This document shows positions 27,419 through 34,569 of a stretch of DNA of 64,000 bases, one piece after another. Below the pieces are notes generated by a model. It made no database searches. It saw nothing but the letters and a program-made list of their open reading frames with translations, and was not told the DNA's origin. Position numbers and translations under genes: made by a program. How positions within the stretch are numbered: position 1 is the first letter of the stretch; every line of letters begins with the position of its first letter. Source of the stretch: JAYFNU01 sp034933305. Its GTDB lineage: Bacteria > Bacillota > Clostridia > Oscillospirales > Ruminococcaceae. The stretch spans positions 1 through 64,000 of the forward strand of contig JAYFNU010000010.1 in NCBI GenBank assembly GCA_034933305.1. Reading direction: 5' to 3'.

Positions 27419-30400
27419 ATGATCCCGCCCAAAATGATAGATAACAAACGCAACGGCACGGTCGCGGAGGAATTGCGGCAGAACCTCGGGAAAGATTCAA
27501 AGTTGTCCGTCATGACCGCGTATTTCACCATATTCGCTTTCTCTGCCTTAAAAAAAGAATTGCTGAAAATAGACAGCGTTCGTATGCTGTTCACCGACCC
27601 TGTGTTTGTCAAAGAGGATCAAGAGCAGACCAAGGAGTATTATCTGGAGCGAAACCAGGGGCAGAATCTGGGCGGAAACGTTTATGAAATCAAGCTGCGC
27701 AATGAAATGTGCCAGGCTTCCGTTGCCAGAGAGTGTGCCGAATGGTTCAAGGGAAAAGCGCAGATCAAAATGTTCAAGGAAAAGAATCCTGCCCAGCCGC
27801 GACTGATCCACATTGAAAACGGCACAGGCTCCGTTTCCATCAATGGCACCGTGGATTTTACCACCGATGGTCTGGGCCTTACGCATTCCAACCGCGTGGA
27901 CAGCAACATGTGCATGTACGGCCATGAGTACACAGACTATTTTCTAAAGCAGTTTGATGAACTCTGGAATGATCGCACGGCGGTTGAGGATGTCAAGGAA
28001 GAAGTCCTGAAGCAGCTCCAGCGCCTCTATAAGGAAAACACGCCCGAGTTCATCTACTTTGTCACGCTCTACCATATCTTCAACCAGTATCTGGGCGAGC
28101 TGACCGAGGATAACATTCTCAAAACGAGAACCGGCATCAAGGACACCATCATCTGGAACAAGCTCTACCAGTTCCAGAAGGACGGCGTGATGGGGGCCAT
28201 CGACAAAATTGAAAAATACAACGGCTGCATTATCGCCGACAGCGTTGGTCTTGGTAAGACCTTTTCGGCGCTGGCCGTGATTAAATATTACGAACTGCGC
28301 AATGACCGCGTCCTGGTCCTGGCGCCCAAAAAGCTCCGGGACAACTGGACGATCTATACGCAGAACGATACCCGCAATATTCTGGCCGGCGACCGCTTCA
28401 ACTATGATGTGCTGAACCACACCGACCTGAGCCGCTACAGCGGCACCTCCGGCGATATCAACCTCGCCACCGTGAATTGGGGCAACTACGATCTGGTAGT
28501 CATCGACGAGAGCCATAACTTCCGCAATAACAACCCCTCCAAGAACAAGGTCACCCGCTATGAGCGGATGATGCAGGATGTCATCCAGTCCGGCGTAAAG
28601 ACCAAGGTGCTGATGCTCTCCGCGACCCCTGTCAATAACCGGATGAATGACATCAAAAACCAGATCTATTTCATTACTGAGGGAAAAAACGATGCGTTTG
28701 CGGAAATCGGCATCCCAAATCTGGAGATTCTGCTGAAAAAAGCCCAGAGCATTTTCAACAAATGGTCCGAGCTTCCGGATGAGCGTCGCAACACGAACTC
28801 ATTTGTGGAAATGATGAGCATGGACTATTTTAAGCTCCTGGACACGGTCACCATCGCCCGCTCTCGCAAACACATCGAAAAATATTATAACCTTTCGGAA
28901 ATCGGCAAATTCCCCAGACGTTTGCCGCCGCAAAACATCTACGCGGAAATCGATACAAAAAAGCAGTTTCGGCCCATAGGCGAAGTCAACCAGCAGATCA
29001 AGCGGCTGACGCTTGGGCTCTACTCCCCCCTGCGCTACGTCCTGCCGGAAAAGCGGGATGAATACGAAAAGAAATATGACGTCGCCGTGGGCGACGGCAA
29101 GTCCGTCTTTAAGCAGGCGGACCGCGAAACCCACCTCATCGACCTGATGCGCGTCGGCATGCTCAAACGCATGGAGAGCTCCGTCAACTCTTTCGGGCTC
29201 ACCGTAACGAAAATCCTTTCCAGCGTGGAATTCACCCTGCAGCTTATTGAAAAAAATCTTCTTGTCTATGACCCGGAGCTGCAAATCGGCGGAATCGATC
29301 TGGACGACAACGAGCTGGATGATCTGATGTTCGGCAAGAACGTCAAGGTTCTGCTGCAGGATATGGACCTGATCAGGTGGCAGCAGGATCTGGAGGACGA
29401 CCGCGACAAGCTGCGCGCCATTCTGGACGAGGTAAGGGTCATCACGCCGGAGCGCGACCAAAAGCTGCATACGCTCCGGGAACTGATCCGCCAAAAGGTC
29501 GAGCATCCCATCAATCCCGGCAATCGGAAAATTATCGTCTTTACTGCTTTTGCGGATACCGCCAATTATCTCTATGACAACCTCGCCCCTGCCCTGCAAA
29601 GCGCCGGTATCTATACCGCGCTGGTCACCGGCTCCGGTGAGAACCGCTCCACCCTGCCCGTTCCCAAGGGGCTGCGCAGCAAGGTGAAGCTGACGGACAT
29701 CAGCACCGTGCTGACGCTGTTCTCTCCCCGCTCCAAGGAGTGCGACAAGGTGTTCCCGGAGATCAGCGACCGCATCGATGTGCTGATCGCCACGGACTGC
29801 ATCTCGGAAGGCCAGAACCTGCAGGACTGCGACTATCTCATCAATTACGACATCCACTGGAACCCGGTGCGCATTATCCAGCGCTTTGGACGAATCGACC
29901 GTATCGGCTCCACCAACGACGTCATTCAGCTTGTGAACTTCTGGCCCATGCAGGATCTGGACGAGTATATCAACCTGCAGCAGCGCGTGCAGGGCCGCAT
30001 GGTGCTGCTGGACGTCTCCGCCACCGGCGAGGAAAACGTCATCGACGGAAACGGCAGCGAGATGAAGGATCTGGAGTATCGCAAGAAGCAGCTCAAGCGT
30101 CTGCAGGAAGAAGTGGTGGATCTGGAGGACATCTCCGGCGGCATCTCCATCACCGACCTGACCTTCAACGATTTCAAGAGTGACCTGATGGAGTATCTGA
30201 AAGACCACCGCAAGGAGCTCAGCACTGCGCCCACCGGCTTGTATGCCGTGACGGAAATCGACGAGAGCCTGCGGGACACCCTAAAGCCGGGCGTCATCTT
30301 CACCCTGCGGCAAGTCAAAGGGCGGGAACAGACCCGCGAGCAGAATGCCCTGTTCCCGTATTATCTCGTTTACGTCACCGACGACGGCGAGGTGCGTCAG

Positions 30401-30691
30401 TCCTTTCTCCATGCCAAGCAGATTCTGGACTATTATAAAAAGCTCTGCAACGGCAGGAGCGAGGTGCTCTCCGAGCTGGTGCGGCAGTTCAATGCCGAGA
30501 CCGGCGACGGTAGCCGGATGCAGCAGTATTCCGGCCTGCTGAATACCGCGGTGGAGAATCTCATCGGCAAGAAGCAGGAAATCGGCGTAGCCAGCCTGTT
30601 TTCCAGAGGCGGCACCACGCTGCAAAAGGAATTCTACGACGGTCTGGAGGACTTCGAGCTGGTGACATTTTTGGTAATTAAGAATTTATAA
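27419..30691 (+). CDS. SNF2-type helicase with N-terminal PLD-like domain
   Basis: A 1090-aa defence-type helicase. Residues 1-180 look like a phospholipase-D-like fold (VMTAYFTIFAFSALKKEL ... SINGTVDFTTDGLGL) but the HxK motif is degenerate (IHIENG), so nuclease activity is doubtful. The SF2 core has Walker A ADSVGLGKTFSAL, Walker B VIDESHNFRN, motif III LMLSATPVNNR and motif VI IIQRFGRIDRIGS. The family often precedes a DUF4391 gene and a type III Mod/Res pair, as here. It probably translocates on or remodels foreign DNA within that system. Function in detail is unproven. Confidence 0.85.
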   Translation: MIPPKMIDNKRNGTVAEELRQNLGKDSKLSVMTAYFTIFAFSALKKELLKIDSVRMLFTDPVFVKEDQEQTKEYYLERNQGQNLGGNVYEIKLRNEMCQASVARECAEWFKGKAQIKMFKEKNPAQPRLIHIENGTGSVSINGTVDFTTDGLGLTHSNRVDSNMCMYGHEYTDYFLKQFDELWNDRTAVEDVKEEVLKQLQRLYKENTPEFIYFVTLYHIFNQYLGELTEDNILKTRTGIKDTIIWNKLYQFQKDGVMGAIDKIEKYNGCIIADSVGLGKTFSALAVIKYYELRNDRVLVLAPKKLRDNWTIYTQNDTRNILAGDRFNYDVLNHTDLSRYSGTSGDINLATVNWGNYDLVVIDESHNFRNNNPSKNKVTRYERMMQDVIQSGVKTKVLMLSATPVNNRMNDIKNQIYFITEGKNDAFAEIGIPNLEILLKKAQSIFNKWSELPDERRNTNSFVEMMSMDYFKLLDTVTIARSRKHIEKYYNLSEIGKFPRRLPPQNIYAEIDTKKQFRPIGEVNQQIKRLTLGLYSPLRYVLPEKRDEYEKKYDVAVGDGKSVFKQADRETHLIDLMRVGMLKRMESSVNSFGLTVTKILSSVEFTLQLIEKNLLVYDPELQIGGIDLDDNELDDLMFGKNVKVLLQDMDLIRWQQDLEDDRDKLRAILDEVRVITPERDQKLHTLRELIRQKVEHPINPGNRKIIVFTAFADTANYLYDNLAPALQSAGIYTALVTGSGENRSTLPVPKGLRSKVKLTDISTVLTLFSPRSKECDKVFPEISDRIDVLIATDCISEGQNLQDCDYLINYDIHWNPVRIIQRFGRIDRIGSTNDVIQLVNFWPMQDLDEYINLQQRVQGRMVLLDVSATGEENVIDGNGSEMKDLEYRKKQLKRLQEEVVDLEDISGGISITDLTFNDFKSDLMEYLKDHRKELSTAPTGLYAVTEIDESLRDTLKPGVIFTLRQVKGREQTREQNALFPYYLVYVTDDGEVRQSFLHAKQILDYYKKLCNGRSEVLSELVRQFNAETGDGSRMQQYSGLLNTAVENLIGKKQEIGVASLFSRGGTTLQKEFYDGLEDFELVTFLVIKNL

Positions 30692-30725
30692 ATCATAATT
30701 CATAATTGGGAAAGGTGGGGCAAGA

Positions 30726-31427
30726 TTGTACGAAAAACTGAACATTCCCGCCGCCTGCGGGGTGGACAAGCCGATTTATAAAAAGATGTTCTACGACAAC
30801 GCCGACCTCTCCAGAGCAGACAAGGCTCTGTTTACTGATGTCATCGACAAGGTGACCTGGGTGTACTGTCTGAAACCGGAGAGCATTCCCATCAAGCCTT
30901 ACCGGGACGAGACGCGGGACTACCCGGAGGTGGAGGTGCTGGAAGTGGCGCTGACCGCCGAAAAGGGGCTGCGCCGCATCGCCGAGATCATTATGCGCGC
31001 CATTCCGTACCCCATGCTGCTGATTTTCCGGCTGGGCGAGCAGGCGCAGGTCTGGGCCGCGCACCAGCGATTCAATTTGTCCGACAGCGAAAAGGTGACG
31101 CTGGAGGAGTTCGTCTCCACCGACTGGCTGACGGATGATTCTCCCCTTTGGGCGGCGCTGGACGCGCAGAAACAGCGGTTCACCAACTTCTTTGATTTTT
31201 ACACCGACTGGGTGGACGCCATTTCAATTTATCATGCACAATGCACAATTCATAATTGCGGGAGCGTGACCGGCGCGGAAGCCCGGAATCTTCTGGCCGA
31301 ACAGGCGCAGCGCGAAGCCAAAATCGCCGCCCTCCGCGCGGAGATGAAAAAGGAAACGCAATTCAACCGCAAGGTAGAACTGAATATGGAGATAAAGAGA
31401 TTGGGTGAGGAGGGCAAGATAAAATGA
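30726..31427 (+). CDS. DUF4391-domain protein
   Basis: A 233-aa protein starting at TTG 30726, with AAGGTGGGG in front and a DUF4391 body: LNIPAACGVDKPIYKKMFYDNADLSRADKALF, VTWVYCLKPESI, YPMLLIFRLGEQAQVWAAHQRF. The C-terminal 30 residues form a charged helix (AKIAALRAEMKKETQFNRKVELNMEIKRL). A stretch near residues 166-178 (AISIYHAQCTIHNCG) is encoded by an AT-rich repeat-like block (31225-31260) that seems inserted in frame. It overlaps the next gene by ATGA. Function unknown; constant partner of the helicase and Mod. Confidence 0.85.
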   Translation: MYEKLNIPAACGVDKPIYKKMFYDNADLSRADKALFTDVIDKVTWVYCLKPESIPIKPYRDETRDYPEVEVLEVALTAEKGLRRIAEIIMRAIPYPMLLIFRLGEQAQVWAAHQRFNLSDSEKVTLEEFVSTDWLTDDSPLWAALDAQKQRFTNFFDFYTDWVDAISIYHAQCTIHNCGSVTGAEARNLLAEQAQREAKIAALRAEMKKETQFNRKVELNMEIKRLGEEGKIK

Positions 31428-32050
31428 TATGGAAAACGGTCCTTGCCATCATTGGAAGCATAGGTGGAGCCGGCGTGATTATTTCTGCGGTAGTGTACTT
31501 TTGCTCAAACATAATAGCAAAACGCCTTGAGCAAAAATATAGCAGCAAGTTAGCAAAAGAACTGGAGTCATTTAGAATGAAGTTGTCAGGAAAGAATTAT
31601 ATCAGCAAGGTTAGATTTGATAAAGAATTTGGAATATACTCTGACTTGTCGGAAAAAACTTTAGATATGGTTTCAGCCTGTTATTTTTTATTTCCCACGG
31701 CAATTGACCATGTACCAAGCGAAGAAGAGCAACGGCTATTTTACGAGAAACGTTTTCAGAAAGCCTGTGATGCATACAATGTGGCGAACACTACGCTAAT
31801 GGCAAATGCCCCATTTATTTCAGAAGGCTTATATAATTCCTTTTGTGAAATAAGGGACTTGTGTATGAAGCAAATAGATATGTACACGTGGTGCGGCGCA
31901 TTGGCACCAAAGCGGCAGTCTTTTTCTCAGTCTGTAATAACAGCTGAAGATCAAAGCAATGAGAGAACAAAAGAAATTGCCAAAAAGCAAGAGCAGCTTG
32001 TTGTCTCAATGAGAACTTATCTGTCTGCATTAGACGTAATAGAAGGGTGA
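31424..32050 (+). CDS. Membrane-anchored protein of unknown function in RM operon
   Basis: A 208-aa protein starting at the ATGA overlap with DUF4391. One N-terminal transmembrane helix (TVLAIIGSIGGAGVIISAVVYFCSNII) is followed by a long charged, probably coiled-coil cytoplasmic domain (AKRLEQKYSSKLAKELESFRMKL). Base composition is much more AT-rich than the helicase and Mod genes on either side, which suggests it was acquired separately. No family recognised. By position it may be a signalling or effector accessory of the defence operon. Confidence 0.75.
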   Translation: MIWKTVLAIIGSIGGAGVIISAVVYFCSNIIAKRLEQKYSSKLAKELESFRMKLSGKNYISKVRFDKEFGIYSDLSEKTLDMVSACYFLFPTAIDHVPSEEEQRLFYEKRFQKACDAYNVANTTLMANAPFISEGLYNSFCEIRDLCMKQIDMYTWCGALAPKRQSFSQSVITAEDQSNERTKEIAKKQEQLVVSMRTYLSALDVIEG

Positions 32051-32057
32051 TAACCAA

Positions 32058-33974
32058 ATGACAAAACTTGATGGACGGACGCCGGATTTGGCGGAGGAAC
32101 ATATTGAACAGCTGAAACAGATTTTCCCGGATGTGTTCGAGGAAGGGAAAATCGATTTTGACAAGCTCAAGCAGGATTTGGGCGAGTATGTGGACGACGG
32201 CAGCGAGCGGTATAACTTCACATGGAACGGCAAAGGCAGGGCCCTGAAGCTCTCCCAGACGCCGTCCATGGGCACTCTGCGCCCCTGCGAGGCTGAGAGC
32301 AAAAACTGGGGCGACACCCGGAATCTCTACATAGAGGGCGACAACCTGGAGGTTCTGAAGCTCCTGCAAAAGAGCTATCACGGCAAAATCAAGATGATTT
32401 ACATAGACCCGCCGTACAACACCGGCAGCGATTTCGTGTACCCCGACGACTTTTCCGACAGCATCGAAAACTACAGAAAACTCACCGGCCAGGTGGACGA
32501 CGAGGGCAGGAAAATCAGCACCAACAGCGAGGCCAGCGGGCGCTACCACACCGACTGGCTGAACATGATGTATCCCCGTCTGCGTCTGGCGAGGAATCTT
32601 CTGACTGATGATGGCGTGATTTTCATTAGCATTGATGACAATGAAGTTGATAATTTGATGAAAATGTGTTCAGAAATATTTGGAGAGCAAAATTATATTG
32701 CTAACTTAGTGAGAAAAACCAAAACGACATCAAACAATGGAAATCAATTTGCGCCATCGCACGAATATATTATTGTTTGTGCAAAATCTGCTGATACATT
32801 GAACGTATTTAACGACCCTGAAGCTCAAGAAACTGAAGACTATATTAAATTGTTCAAGTATGAAGATAATTATAGCAAATATAATATAATAGGATTGTTC
32901 CAACCAGCATTAAAACATGGTGGATCGACTTATCCTATCGAATGTCCTGACGGTAGTTTTGTAATCACTCCAGACAATAAACCTTGGCGATGGAACGAGC
33001 AAACTTTTCTGAAAGGCAAAAGCGAAAACAGAGTTGTCTTTAAAAGAACAGATACATCTCCACTAATAGATTTATCTGGGAACCAAGCTAAATGGAATAT
33101 TTACACGAAATTGTATTTGAAGGAACGCTTGGAAGCTGGAATGCGTCCAATAACTTTTATAGAAAAATATACTAACTCAGAAGCAAGTAAAGAACTAATA
33201 AAAATGGAAATACCATTTGACTTTTCTAAACCCTATCGGTTGATACAATATCTTATTAAGATTTGCGTTGCAGACCAAAATTCATACATTCTCGACTTTT
33301 TCTCCGGCTCCGCAACCACTGCCCACGCGGTCATACAACTCAACGCCGATGACGGCGGGAATCGCAAATTCATCATGGTGCAGTTGCCGGAGCCCTGTGC
33401 CGAGGATACGGAAGCCGCAAAAGCCGGTTACAAAAACATTAGCGAAATAGGCAAGGAGCGCATCCGCCGGGCGGGCGAGAAAATCAAGGCCGAGGTGGAG
33501 GAACAGAACGCTCAGCTTAAAATAGACGAAGAGCCGAAGAAGGTTCCGGACATCGGCTTCAAGGTGTTCAAGCTCGACAGCTCCAACCTGAAAAAGTGGC
33601 AGCCGGATTATGACCATTTTGAGCAGACGCTGTGGGACAGCGTGGGCAATTATATGGAAGGCCGCTCCGAGTTGGATGTGGTCTATGAAATCATGCTCAA
33701 AATGGGTCTTGATCTCACCTGGCCGCTGGACAAGCATACCATCGGCGGCAAAAACGTCTATGCCATCGGCATGGGCGCGCTGATGATCTGTCTGGACGAC
33801 AATATCACCACCGACGTGGCCGACGGCATGGCCGCCCTCCATAAAGAGCTTGCTCCCGAAACCTGGAAGGTGGTCTTCAAGGACAACGGCTTCACCACCG
33901 ACAGCGCCAAGGTCAACGTCAAAGAAATCCTCAAATGCGCCGGTCTGGACGAGGACGCATTTACAACGGTGTGA
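32058..33974 (+). CDS. Type III-like DNA adenine methyltransferase (Mod)
   Basis: A 638-aa beta-class N6-adenine methyltransferase. Catalytic motif IV is IYIDPPYNTGSDFVYPDDF (DPPY) near residue 114-130. The AdoMet-binding motif I is ILDFFSGSATTAHAV, near residue 415. The region between them (about nucleotides 32600-33290) is clearly AT-rich while both ends are GC-rich. It corresponds to the target-recognition domain, a likely swap. It starts 7 bp after the membrane protein gene. It protects host sites and gives the Res subunit its specificity. Confidence 0.92.
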   Translation: MTKLDGRTPDLAEEHIEQLKQIFPDVFEEGKIDFDKLKQDLGEYVDDGSERYNFTWNGKGRALKLSQTPSMGTLRPCEAESKNWGDTRNLYIEGDNLEVLKLLQKSYHGKIKMIYIDPPYNTGSDFVYPDDFSDSIENYRKLTGQVDDEGRKISTNSEASGRYHTDWLNMMYPRLRLARNLLTDDGVIFISIDDNEVDNLMKMCSEIFGEQNYIANLVRKTKTTSNNGNQFAPSHEYIIVCAKSADTLNVFNDPEAQETEDYIKLFKYEDNYSKYNIIGLFQPALKHGGSTYPIECPDGSFVITPDNKPWRWNEQTFLKGKSENRVVFKRTDTSPLIDLSGNQAKWNIYTKLYLKERLEAGMRPITFIEKYTNSEASKELIKMEIPFDFSKPYRLIQYLIKICVADQNSYILDFFSGSATTAHAVIQLNADDGGNRKFIMVQLPEPCAEDTEAAKAGYKNISEIGKERIRRAGEKIKAEVEEQNAQLKIDEEPKKVPDIGFKVFKLDSSNLKKWQPDYDHFEQTLWDSVGNYMEGRSELDVVYEIMLKMGLDLTWPLDKHTIGGKNVYAIGMGALMICLDDNITTDVADGMAALHKELAPETWKVVFKDNGFTTDSAKVNVKEILKCAGLDEDAFTTV

Positions 33975-33984
33975 GGTGGAGACG

Positions 33985-34569
33985 ATGACAAAAGACGAAT
34001 TATCTGGAATTTGGAATTACTATTTGAGTCTTGAACGTGATCTTGCAAACACCTCACGTTACATTGAACCTGTTGGCCAAGAGTGTGTCCACTCATTTGA
34101 GTTTACAAAGCTCATTATTTTGGCATGTACAGAAGTTGAATCTGTATTCAAATGGTTATGTGCAGAGATTGATGGCACAAGAGGATGCGGAAACATAGCA
34201 GATTATAAACAAGTGATTCTCGGAAAATATCCAAGAATTGTAGACGCAAGTGTTACCATTAGCCGACTGGGAAGAAGCATAACACCTTTTGAAAAATGGG
34301 ATAGTGAAAAGCTTTCTTGGTGGGACGCATATACCCAGGTAAAGCACAACAGAGGAAAGAACTTCGGTGATGCCTCATATATCAATGCAGTTTTGAGTCT
34401 GTCAGGATTGTATATTTTAATTTTTTATCTGGCAAAGACTGCTAATCTTGAATTTTCTGATTACAAAGCTGACTACATTGACAGCCAGTATGCACACCCT
34501 GCGATTTTTTGCGCCCCCAATAAGCAACTGCCTGATTTTGAGGAGGTTCACAATGAAACTTCAATTTGA
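33985..34569 (+). CDS. Unknown helical protein between Mod and Res
   Basis: A 194-aa protein with no certain family. Visible features are the helix EFTKLIILACTEVESVFKWLCAEID, a conserved-looking WWDAYTQVKHNRGKNF and a hydrophobic VLSLSGLYILIFYLAK near residue 145. All-helical character and the K/H/N/R segment recall HEPN-like RNases, but the RxxxxH signature is not exact. The gene is AT-rich compared with both neighbours and overlaps res by 17 bp, so it is expressed with the restriction enzyme. It is a possible defence accessory. Confidence 0.7.
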   Translation: MTKDELSGIWNYYLSLERDLANTSRYIEPVGQECVHSFEFTKLIILACTEVESVFKWLCAEIDGTRGCGNIADYKQVILGKYPRIVDASVTISRLGRSITPFEKWDSEKLSWWDAYTQVKHNRGKNFGDASYINAVLSLSGLYILIFYLAKTANLEFSDYKADYIDSQYAHPAIFCAPNKQLPDFEEVHNETSI

